Positions 1 through 6,600 of a stretch of 17,467 bases of DNA are shown here, piece by piece. Under the pieces are notes generated by a model. That model had not been told where the DNA came from. It saw only the letters and a list, made by a program, of their open reading frames with translations, and did not search any database. Source of the stretch: an uncultured Prevotella sp. (GTDB lineage Bacteria; Bacteroidota; Bacteroidia; Bacteroidales; Bacteroidaceae); the NCBI GenBank assembly GCA_900557405.1, contig USSF01000046.1, forward strand, positions 1 through 17,467. The letters run 5' to 3'. Every line of letters starts with the position of its first letter. The stretch's first letter is position 1. Made by a program: the position numbers and the translations under genes.

Positions 1-232
1 TGGTGGCTTCAGATTCGGCGTCGGCGAATACAGCCGTCACGGCATAGAGATAAGTTTTGTTACCCTCCGCCGTCTCGTCGGTGAAGACAAGTTTGTCGGC
101 ATCCACCTGCTTCAGCAGGATGCCGTCGCGGTATATCCTGTAGCCGGTCACCTTGCCCGAGCCAGCCTCGTATTTCACGTCGTCAATCTGGAACACGAAC
201 GAGGTCTCCTTCTTCGTGTTGTGGTGGATGGC
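1..232 (-). pseudogene. Truncated fourth copy of the giant anchor-J/Fn3 adhesin (C-terminal part only)
   Basis: Positions 1-232 align without gaps to 8421-8652 inside gene B, with 13 mismatches counted by eye (about 94% identity). The reading frame is intact: it covers the end of the third anchor-J domain (FQIDDVKYEAGSG) and the second half of the split Fn3 (YRIYRDG, then VTAVFADAESEAT). The last ~55 codons, including the sorting-like tail, would lie off the left edge. Upstream (rightward), homology ends just after the codons for AIHHN. In that frame the sequence continues only to an ATG at 289-287, with a TAG further upstream near 320, so the signal peptide and about 1,400 residues are missing. 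It cannot be a secreted adhesin as it stands. It is closer to gene B than to gene C. It could be a dead remnant or a donor for recombination with B. Confidence 0.85.
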
Positions 233-571
233 ACAGGTGGCAAGCTCTCGTTTGGAACAGATGCAGGATCCGGAAGCTTGCCGAGGCATATGCCACGGAG
301 CTGTCCAAACAGCGCAACCCTAACGGATTCCATCAGCAAAAGCAAGTGGCTAAGAAAAGTCACATCCTGCTACATTTTCTTGATTTATGTTGAGTATGGA
401 GTGCGAAAATGCCAAAACCTTGTCTTTTCCAAAATCTGCCAATATTGACAACTTTTAGTCGTGAGGCACGATTTTGTGGTCAAGCACACTAAAAATGGTA
501 TATACAGAGAATAAAAGTGAAGAAAACGCTATTAAAATGGGGAATATTACAGAAAATATAGATATTCATTC
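233..571. other. Gene-poor AT-rich junction between the broken adhesin and the defence operon
   Basis: This 339-bp stretch starts exactly where homology to the giant adhesins ends. It contains no convincing complete gene. On the plus strand the frame ending at the TGA at 391-393 reads through a charged, protein-like peptide (KLAEAYATELSKQRN, then HQQKQVAKKSH). That peptide looks like the C-terminal end of a real protein whose start has been replaced by adhesin sequence, but I do not recognise the family. From about 394 on the DNA is AT-rich, and I see only a small hairpin near 460-472. The promoter described next follows. Confidence 0.4.
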
Positions 572-601
572 TTTGTTTTAGCAAAAAAATGATTAATTTT
601 G
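572..601 (+). promoter_or_regulatory. Bacteroidetes-type promoter of the ATPase/DUF4435/XRE operon
   Basis: TTTG at 572-575 and TAATTTTG at 594-601 match the Bacteroidetes primary sigma factor consensus (-33 TTTG, -7 TAnnTTTG), with 18 bp between them. The expected transcription start is around 606-608. That gives a leader of about 60 nt before the ATG at 669. No Shine-Dalgarno-like site is evident, which is normal for this phylum. Upstream DNA is very AT-rich. The XRE protein encoded at the end of the operon could bind here, but I saw no clear operator palindrome. Confidence 0.7.
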
Positions 602-668
602 CAAGCGTATTATTATAATATGGTGTTAAATCATCCAGAAGTAACGAACTGATTAAAGAATAGGTTTT

Positions 669-1394
669 ATGTCATACTCCAAAATTAAAGAAATCTCAAC
701 TTGTCTTTGGGGCAAGTATAATGTTCGCTTCACAGCCAATGAGGATGTGAACATTATCGTTGGTATCAACGGTAGTGGCAAAACCACATTGCTCAACGAG
801 ATTTATAAGTTAGCTCTTGAGAATCTCGATGATAAAAAACAAATTGTGTTTGTACCTTCCATTGACAATATTACCATACGAGACAAACGCAAGGGGGTGA
901 ATGCATTGACCCAAGATCTTGAATTCTATATGTTCGACATGAAAACGGGACCATCAATGATGTACCATCGTCTGGCTATGATTGATGCTTCCGCAGAAAA
1001 ACAAGCTGAGATGAAAGCACGTATTGATGAGTTCGTTTCAACCGTAAACGGCTTGTTCAAAGATACAGGTAAGCACATAGAAATTGAAGGAAACAAATTC
1101 AATATTCTATCTACAGGACAGATTATACCGATTGACGCTCTGTCTTCTGGAGAAAAGCAGATTCTTTTGATTTTACTTCGTGTATTCCTAATGGATGGCA
1201 AAGAAGCGTACGTGTTGCTTGATGAGCCAGAGAACTCGCTCGACATCAGCTGGCAATATGAGTTAATCAATACTCTTGTGAAACTCAACCCTAACGCGCA
1301 ATACTTTATCACTACTCATTCTCCAAGTATTTTTGGCGACGGATGGGGCGATAAGATTATTTACATGGAGGACATTACTACTCCAATTAAGTAA
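669..1394 (+). CDS. Small ABC/OLD-type AAA ATPase (AriA-like defence ATPase)
   Basis: A 241-residue SMC/OLD/RecF-type ATPase. Visible motifs are Walker A GINGSGKTT (residues 32-40), the ABC signature LSSGEKQ (158-164), Walker B YVLLDEPE (181-188) with the catalytic Glu, the D-loop SLD (190-192) and the H-loop TTHSP (215-219). The stretch between the Walker A and the signature is only about 120 residues, so any coiled-coil or insertion domain is minimal. Proteins of this type dimerise on ATP and control a partner effector. The partner here is the DUF4435 protein starting 6 bp downstream. Together they match the AriA plus AriB composition of PARIS, which senses phage anti-restriction proteins. 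AriA proteins are, from memory, clearly larger, so this may be a compact variant or a separate ATPase-DUF4435 family. Start chosen: the ATG at 669 follows the promoter and precedes the Walker A by a normal distance. Confidence 0.85.
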   Translation: MSYSKIKEISTCLWGKYNVRFTANEDVNIIVGINGSGKTTLLNEIYKLALENLDDKKQIVFVPSIDNITIRDKRKGVNALTQDLEFYMFDMKTGPSMMYHRLAMIDASAEKQAEMKARIDEFVSTVNGLFKDTGKHIEIEGNKFNILSTGQIIPIDALSSGEKQILLILLRVFLMDGKEAYVLLDEPENSLDISWQYELINTLVKLNPNAQYFITTHSPSIFGDGWGDKIIYMEDITTPIK

Positions 1395-1400
1395 TGTGAT

Positions 1401-2246
1401 ATGAATAGAATCGAAGAACAAGCACGTTACTTTCGTAATATTCCTTTGCGCGACAGAAGCATCAAGGCTGTTGTACATTTGGAGGATACTGAGGATAAAC
1501 TTTTCTGGAACAACCAACTCCAGAAAGCCTTCTCAGGAAAGTACCTCTTTATCCCATACTCGAAGAATGAAAAAGGTAATGACGTACATGGTTGTGAACA
1601 ATGTCTGCGCTACAAAGCCTATCTTACAAAGAATTTCTTCATCTGTATAGATAGTGATTTGCGACAGCTGAAAGGTGAAGCAGAATTAACGGCGGACAAT
1701 CACATTGCCCAAACGTATGCCTATTCTTGGGAGAATCATTTCTGTGAGGCAGAGCATCTTCAAAGTAGATTAGCAGAATTAGTGCCTAATGCCGAATTTG
1801 ACTTTAATGTCTTTTTGCAAGAACTCTCCAAAGTTGTGTATGAGCCGCTCCTCTATCTTGTACATTACAGCCAATGTCCCGAGTTAAATCAGCAATGGAA
1901 CATTACCAAATTCAATGCATGTCTGCCACTGCAACCTACAAGGAACGAACTGACAGATAACGGGAGTGCTTATATAGAGCATGTGAAACGACTCTTTGAA
2001 GATGCTCTTCGGAATCTTCGGCAGCCAGAAAACATGATAAACGAGCATCTTGACGAGACCAATGCTTATCTCCACATGCAAGGACATCAACTTTACAAAC
2101 TCGTACTCCACATAGGCACAATGCTATGCAAAGGAACAAGAGTGGCATTCAAAACAGATATCCTCGACAAGTCCATCCATACAGACGGATATTTGGAGAT
2201 AGACAATGTGCAATCAGATCTCAGAATAATAACTTCAACAGAATAA
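1401..2246 (+). CDS. DUF4435 (Toprim-like) protein, probable effector nuclease of the ATPase pair (AriB-like)
   Basis: A 281-residue protein with the layout of DUF4435. A hydrophobic strand leads into an acidic motif, VVHLEDTEDKLFW (residues 24-36, Glu28). A second strand ends in FFICIDSDL (79-87, Asp84 and Asp86), followed by the YSWENHFCEAE block (108-118), the family's conserved aromatic-Glu-Asn region. Glu on the first strand with DxD on a later one is the Toprim metal-binding pattern. In PARIS, the DUF4435 subunit AriB is the nuclease released after AriA activation and cleaves host tRNA to abort infection. The C-terminal half (about 130-281) is helical-looking and unassigned. The gene starts 6 bp after the ATPase stop, which fits a two-gene operon. 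Family assignment is from visible motifs. The toxin role and tRNA target are inferred by analogy. Confidence 0.75.
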   Translation: MNRIEEQARYFRNIPLRDRSIKAVVHLEDTEDKLFWNNQLQKAFSGKYLFIPYSKNEKGNDVHGCEQCLRYKAYLTKNFFICIDSDLRQLKGEAELTADNHIAQTYAYSWENHFCEAEHLQSRLAELVPNAEFDFNVFLQELSKVVYEPLLYLVHYSQCPELNQQWNITKFNACLPLQPTRNELTDNGSAYIEHVKRLFEDALRNLRQPENMINEHLDETNAYLHMQGHQLYKLVLHIGTMLCKGTRVAFKTDILDKSIHTDGYLEIDNVQSDLRIITSTE

Positions 2247-2248
2247 AA

Positions 2249-2446
2249 ATGGAAAATCGGATAAAAGTAGTACTCGTAGATAAGAAGAGAACCAACAAGT
2301 GGTTATCCGAACAGTTGGGCTGTGCGCCTACCACCGTGAGTAAATGGTGCACCAATGCATGCCAACCACCTATGGAGACATTCGTCAAGATTGCGGAACT
2401 CCTCGAAGTCGATATTAGCGAACTGTTGAGGATAGAAAAGAAGTGA
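2249..2446 (+). CDS. Small XRE-family helix-turn-helix regulator
   Basis: A 65-residue protein that is essentially a single XRE/Cro-type DNA-binding domain. The helix-turn-helix covers roughly residues 16-35 (NKWLSEQLGC then APTTVSKWC), followed by the typical METFVKIAELLEVDISELL helix pair and a short basic tail. The start is taken at 2249, 2 bp after the DUF4435 stop. An in-frame upstream ATG at 2126 would add 41 residues read out of frame through the DUF4435 gene and is not credible. As the third gene of the operon it is likely an autoregulator keeping the ATPase/effector pair at a safe level, as small HTH proteins do in many restriction and abortive-infection loci. The Cys residues at 25, 34 and 38 are somewhat unusual for so small a domain. 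Confidence 0.85.
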   Translation: MENRIKVVLVDKKRTNKWLSEQLGCAPTTVSKWCTNACQPPMETFVKIAELLEVDISELLRIEKK

Positions 2447-2469
2447 CAACTTATTTTGAAGAATAAAGG

Positions 2470-2511
2470 ATGAAACCAATCTTAAAATACAGAGGAGGAA
2501 AATCGAAATAA
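2470..2511 (+). pseudogene. 13-codon 5' stub of a Dam-type DNA adenine methylase
   Basis: ATG at 2470, 23 bp after the XRE stop, opens a frame reading MKPILKYRGGKSK and then TAA at 2509-2511. This matches the N-terminal S-adenosylmethionine-binding motif of Dam/D12-class N6-adenine methyltransferases (a PFLKWAGGK-like motif, KYRGGK in many Bacteroidetes and phage versions). The rest of the gene, usually 250-300 codons, is absent, and within about 30 bp there is a terminator. The stub sits where the fourth gene of the operon would start, suggesting a deletion that fused the beginning of a methylase gene to intergenic DNA. A chance 13-residue match cannot be fully excluded, but length, position and motif agree. 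Confidence 0.6.
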
Positions 2512-2541
2512 GGCAGTAATTGCCGAAGGTGTAAAACCTAT

Positions 2542-2566
2542 ACTCACACTTCGGTGGGAGTTTTTT
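2542..2566 (+). terminator. Rho-independent terminator of the defence operon
   Basis: The arms ACTCACAC and GTGGGAGT (2542-2549 and 2554-2561) pair with a single A-G mismatch around a TTCG tetraloop closed by C-G. They are followed by an uninterrupted T run (2561-2566). It lies 95 bp past the XRE stop and 30 bp past the methylase stub, in the right orientation to end the plus-strand operon. Confidence 0.8.
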
Positions 2567-2572
2567 ATGTCT

Positions 2573-2588
2573 CCTTAAATTAGCAGAC
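2573..2588. repeat. 16-bp inverted repeat A, left arm
   Basis: CCTTAAATTAGCAGAC is the exact reverse complement of 3204-3219. The two arms bracket 647 bp of gene-free repeat DNA. A partial copy of the same sequence (CCTTAAATTA) is also present at 2834-2843. The arm begins 7 bp after the operon's terminator, so it is a candidate boundary of the island or the end of a small non-autonomous element. No transposase is visible. Confidence 0.7.
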
Positions 2589-2606
2589 AAAGTCTTTTCG
2601 TATATT

Positions 2607-2658
2607 CTTTAGATTTTTATCGTGCGCATACGCATATCTGCACGATAAAAATCCAAAG
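2607..2658. repeat. Strong hairpin in the gene-free region
   Basis: GATTTTTATCGTGC (2612-2625) and GCACGATAAAAATC (2640-2653) pair perfectly over 14 bp around a 14-nt loop. After one mismatch the stem continues with CTTT/AAAG (2607-2610 and 2655-2658). It has no T run, so it is not a classic terminator. It may act as an RNA-stabilising or bidirectional structure, or be part of a repetitive intergenic element. Confidence 0.6.
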
Positions 2659-2676
2659 ACGTTCCATTTTATGGCA

Positions 2677-2738
2677 CGTTTTCTCGTCATGGCATAACTC
2701 GAGCAAGCTCGGTTCTGCTCATCTGGCTTAACGAAAAC
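2677..2738. repeat. 62-bp inverted repeat B, left arm
   Basis: This arm matches the reverse complement of 3491-3552 at 59 of 62 positions. Each arm contains its own small palindrome (CGAGC-AA-GCTCG). The two arms enclose about 750 bp. They interleave with repeat A: A's right arm lies between the B arms, while A's left arm lies outside. No recombinase gene is seen in the window. Confidence 0.8.
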
Positions 2739-2880
2739 CTTCCTTTACTTATTGCTCTTTACCTATTGTATTACCATAGGGTCTCAACACTTCTAATTCT
2801 GTAGTTCCTGCTCCGATTCCATTTGGTAAGCCACCTTAAATTATAAGTCCTAATGTTTCGGATTTAGTTTCAAACGGCTG

Positions 2881-2928
2881 AAGGCCCAATGAGCGCATAG
2901 CCCAGGGCAAGCGAAGCGACACCCTGGG
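2881..2928. repeat. About 48-bp inverted repeat C, left arm
   Basis: It contains GCGCATAGCCCAGGGCAAGC and the following GAAGCGACACCCTGGG, and is nearly the reverse complement of 3121-3168, with 3 differences near the outer end. Within the arm, CCCAGGG and CCCTGGG also pair with each other. From memory, very similar sequence recurs between genes in many Bacteroidales genomes, often mis-called as short proteins, so I read it as a dispersed intergenic repeat. Confidence 0.75.
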
Positions 2929-3120
2929 TATTATCGTATGATCATTTGTACGCCCTGTAAGGGCATAAGCATTAATCCATAAATACATATTCCTTGTTGT
3001 ATGTATGTAGATTTTGCTCAATGACTGTGCCATATTTATTACGCTTTTGCCCTTTACCTTTCCGCTTCGCGCCGGTGACTGTTAGTTCAGGGCGTTAATA
3101 TATGTTGTTTGGTATTCATA

Positions 3121-3168
3121 CCCAGGGTGTCGCTTCGCTTGCCCTGGGCTATGCGCTTGTTGGGCTTG
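3121..3168. repeat. About 48-bp inverted repeat C, right arm
   Basis: Reverse-complement partner of 2881-2928, separated by 192 bp that hold no credible gene. The two arms could form a long hairpin in RNA or a cruciform in DNA. Downstream of it a G/C-rich stretch (3160-3182) leads to repeat A's right arm. Confidence 0.75.
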
Positions 3169-3203
3169 CAGCCCGCCCCTGCCTAAATCAGAAACTCCAG
3201 TAA

Positions 3204-3219
3204 GTCTGCTAATTTAAGG
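3204..3219. repeat. 16-bp inverted repeat A, right arm
   Basis: GTCTGCTAATTTAAGG is the exact reverse complement of 2573-2588. An A run (3221-3228) follows directly, then the next hairpin. Confidence 0.7.
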
Positions 3220-3235
3220 TAAAAAAAAGTTTTTG

Positions 3236-3321
3236 TTTTTTACCCTCACACCCTCACTTTCTGTCTTAACAGACTGACAATCAGTTATGTATGGTGTGAG
3301 GGTAGGTGTGAGGGTAAAAAA
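3236..3321. repeat. Hairpin built from tandem ACCCTCAC / GGTGTGAGGGTA units
   Basis: The left arm (3236-3252, T6 then ACCCTCACACC) is a perfect 17-bp reverse complement of 3305-3321. The left side also holds two tandem ACCCTCAC units (3242-3257), and the right side two tandem GGTGTGAGGGTA units (3293-3304, 3305-3316). Alternative registers of pairing are therefore possible. The loop is about 52 nt in the outermost pairing and includes a small CTGT/ACAG stem. The T and A runs at the outer ends make it terminator-like in either direction, but the loop is long. Confidence 0.65.
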
Positions 3322-3456
3322 TCGTTTTTTAGAAGTAGGCGAGTTGATGAGAGACGAGTAAACAAGGAGAATTTTCTATCGTCTGTTATATTGGTTAATG
3401 CTGGTTAGGGATTCACATGATTCTTCTTGATAAAGCAATGCTCTTCTGGCTTTCTG

Positions 3457-3487
3457 ACTGTAGTGAGATATATGGCTGACTGCAGTG
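3457..3487. repeat. Diverged copy 1 of a 31-nt hairpin element
   Basis: The pattern is ACTGTAGTGAG, 5 nt, TGGCTGACTGCAGTG. It matches 3579-3609 at 24 of 31 positions. The ACTGTAGT and ACTGCAGT arms pair over 8 bp with one G-T wobble. It lies just outside the right arm of repeat B, with the second copy on the other side of that arm. Confidence 0.6.
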
Positions 3488-3490
3488 AAC

Positions 3491-3552
3491 GTTTTCATTA
3501 AGCCAAATGAGCAGAACCGAGCTTGCTCGAGTTATGCCATGGCGAGAAAACG
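3491..3552. repeat. 62-bp inverted repeat B, right arm
   Basis: Reverse-complement partner of 2677-2738 (59/62). It is flanked on both sides by copies of the 31-nt hairpin element, which the left arm is not, so the hairpin pair is specific to this side. Confidence 0.8.
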
Positions 3553-3573
3553 AAGGATGAAATCCAACGATAA

Positions 3574-3613
3574 GTCCCACTATAGTGAGCCGTCTGGCTG
3601 ACTATAGTGGGAC
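3574..3613 (-). repeat. Copy 2 of the hairpin element, perfect 13-bp stem just past gene A
   Basis: GTCCCACTATAGT (3574-3586) and ACTATAGTGGGAC (3601-3613) pair perfectly. Past a G-G mismatch the loop closes again with AGCC/GGCT (3588-3591 and 3596-3599) around a 4-nt loop. It lies 25 bp downstream of the stop of gene A (minus strand) and could stabilise or end that transcript. However, what follows on the minus strand (TTATCG) is not a real T run, so I do not call it an intrinsic terminator. Confidence 0.65.
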
Positions 3614-3638
3614 TGCTTATGGAGTTATGCTTGGGGGA

Positions 3639-6600
3639 TTACATACGTACCTTCTTTCCGTTGATGATGTAGATTCCGTGAGGAAGCTTGGCTGCGTCTG
3701 CCATTGAAGCGTTGCGCTTCAGCAGGATGCCGTCAGCGGAATAGATGTCATACGACTTTCCGTCGGCATAGATTTCCGAGATGCTCGTCACGTCCACTCC
3801 AGCCGGTTCGGACAGGGCGGATTCACCACGGTCGTAGACGGCAGTCACATGATAAGTGTGATGGCCAAGGCTTGCGGCATCGTCAGTGAATGACGTCTGT
3901 GGCAGGAGGGCCTTGTTTACAAGCTCACGTTCGCGATAGACGTTGTAGCCGTTCAGCACAAGTCCGTCTGCCGGATGGGCAGGAACGAATGTGATGTCGT
4001 CCACGAAGAGGGCGAATGTGCCTTCTGACGTGCAGCGGATGGCAAACCAACGTGTACCCTCAGGCACCTCGAAGCTGTATTCCGTCCATTGTTCCGGTAC
4101 CGCGGCAACGGTGTTCAGACGCACGAACGAGCTGAGTTTCGTGTCAGAGTCAGAGTACAGGAACTGGAACGACTCGGCGCCATACTGATGGGTGAGGGAG
4201 CGTGCCCAGAACTTCACGGTCTGCTTCTTGCCCGAGAGACGTGGCGAAATCATCCAGTCGTCGTTTGGAGCGCCGTTTGAGGCGAAGCTGACGAACATCT
4301 GACTGCCGCTGTGTGGCGCCCATTCCTGGAGGTTGAGGAATGACGGGTCGAACACCATGAAGCCGATCGGGCGACCGGAGTTCGGGTAATCCACGATGTT
4401 TCCCTTGATGGTGAACGAGAACGGTACAACTCCGTCGTTGTCAACCATCGTCCATCCGCCCACATAGTCATCAAATACCACGGTGTTGGCGAGTCCTGTG
4501 GAGAACGGAGTGTAGCCGGAGGCATTGTCGGTGACAGACTCCATGTCTTTCACCGTGAGGTCGGGGGCAGTCCAATTGATAACGGCCTTTCCGTCCTCTA
4601 TCGTACCGGTCAGATTGGTCGGCACGGGGAAGTCAGGAGCAGTGCGTCGCACGGTGTATATCTCCGACTTGTTGTTGTCCGCCGCCATGTCGGCAGCGTA
4701 TTCAATCTCAACCTGATAAGTGTACGAGTCATTGCCCGTAGGAAGCATTTTCTGGCTGAAAGCCAGCGATGCCGTCTCTGCCGGATCAAGGGCAGGTCCC
4801 TCCATCGTAGCCACCTTCTCGCCGTCGATCAGGAGATTCACGTTGTAACCGCTTGCAGCGTTGAGGCCCTTGTTCTCCAGAGATACGTTCACCTCGTATT
4901 CGCTGCCGCCGGCAATGCGTGCAGGCAAGGATATTCCGCGGATGGCCATGTCGTAGTCATGTCTACATTCGATGCGGATGTTGTCGAGGATGAATACGGT
5001 GGTGTTTACCACGTTTGCAGTGAAATAGAGCTGTATGTTCTTACCCTTGTATTCGCTCAGGTCTATAGGCACGTTCACCCATCCCTTCGGTGCGTCGGGG
5101 TTGAGCGTAATGGTGGTGAGCTTCTTGCCCACGGTGCTGCCTGCTTCGGCAATCATCACGTCCAGTGTGTTCATGGAGTTGTGGTTGTAGTATGCGAAGC
5201 TGAGCACGGGGAATCCTTCGTTCGGGACGGCAATCGAACCGGAGTACAGAGTGGCGCTCGAACCGGCAGACATAGCTTCCATAATGGCGAGACCGTTGTC
5301 GTTGTCCTCAGACGAAATCTGGTCTATTGACGTGTCCTGTCCCAGAAGCCATCCGGCAGTGGCATTGTTGCTGTCCAGTCCCCAGTTGGTGGATATGCGT
5401 CCGTTGGCGAATGATTCGCGGAATGGAACCTGATACGGTTTGCCGAGTGGCAGCATCTGTGTGGAAACGCTGCTGCTCTTGCCGCCTTCGGTCACGGCCT
5501 GGATGCCGTAGATGATGAAGTCCTGTTCGGCATCGGCGGCAAGCGCCTGGTCGGAATATGTACATTCTGTCAGTCCTGACTTTATTACGGTTGTCTTGTC
5601 TCCCACGCGGCGCAGCACGTCGTATGTGATGTCGCCGGCAGCGAGCTTGCGCCCGTTGACGTCGGCTTCGGGAGCCTTCCATGAGAGAACCGCCTTTCCG
5701 GTGTTGTCGCCGATGGCGGCAACCACATCAGTAGGAACATCGGGAGCGGCGAAACCTACGAATACGCTCACCTGCGCCTTGGTTCCTTCGCCCGAGGCAT
5801 TGTAAGCCACGGCGCTGTAAGCCACGTTTCCTGCCGGAGCTCCGGTGTCTTCGTATGTCAGAGAGGTACCGACAGCCGGTGACTCAAACGTCTTCAGCAA
5901 CTCGCCGTTGCGCATCAGTTCCACCTTGTCAAGCGACGCAATCGGTGCTCCGCTTACGTCGGTGGCAGGAGCCAGCATGGAGATGGCAACCTTGTGGGAA
6001 CCGTCTTCGGCAGCCGTTGCGGTGAAGTCGGTCACTGCAGCCGGTGCAGCAGTTCCGATACCTGCGCTTACGGATATGCCGGTGGCGTAGAGGTAGTAGC
6101 TGTTCTTGGGGCTTATGGCGTGCAGACCGAGGTGGTAGCGGCCGGAAGTGGTGGGGATGAACGAACCTGAGAGCATCACCCATTCATCTGAAGTGAGGTC
6201 TGTCGGTTCCACGATTTTCGCAACTACCGATGAAACGGATACACCGCTGGTTATGGCAGCCTCGATGCGCTCGGCGTCCCTCTTGTTGTGGGCGCGTGCC
6301 TTGAACGAGAAAGTGTAGCTGCGTCCGGCTTCAAGCTGGAAGGCAGGGGTGAACACCCAGTCATCCATGTCCTTCGACGAACTGTATTGTATGCGCATTG
6401 CCTTGCTTGAAGAGTTGTAGCCCCATTTCTTGCCGTCCTTGTTTGCGTCAATCACGCTGTATCCGGCAGTCTTGGATGAAGCAGAGAAATCATTTTCGTA
6501 AGGCGGAATGAAATAACCTATCGACTTCTTTGACGTGGTGACGGATTCGCCTTCTGTCGAGCCGCACAATGAAGTGATGGTGTATGTGTAGCCGATAATC

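Noticed and set aside
221..448. 75-codon plus-strand frame beginning in the adhesin fragment
   Set aside because: Starts antisense to the adhesin remnant and runs into AT-rich DNA. Composition and lack of motifs argue against a gene; the neighbouring frame ending at 393 looks more protein-like.
2126..2248. N-terminal extension of the XRE regulator from an ATG at 2126
   Set aside because: It overlaps the DUF4435 gene in another frame and adds a non-conserved, Arg/Asn-rich stretch ahead of a complete domain. The ATG at 2249 sits 2 bp after the previous stop.
2836..3033. 65-codon minus-strand frame (contains ALTGRTNDHTIIPRVSLRLP)
   Set aside because: It is largely made of the repeat C arm and its surroundings, which recur between genes in Bacteroidales and give look-alike short frames. 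No start signal or domain, so treated as repeat DNA.
3236..3321. Possible CRISPR-like array
   Set aside because: The repeated units are only 8-12 bp, directly adjacent or inverted, with no regular spacers and no cas genes.
2739..3490. Invertible promoter switch between the 62-bp arms
   Set aside because: No TTTG plus TAnnTTTG promoter was found inside, no recombinase gene is in the window, and the nearest gene on the right ends rather than begins here. Kept only as a possible inversion in the findings.
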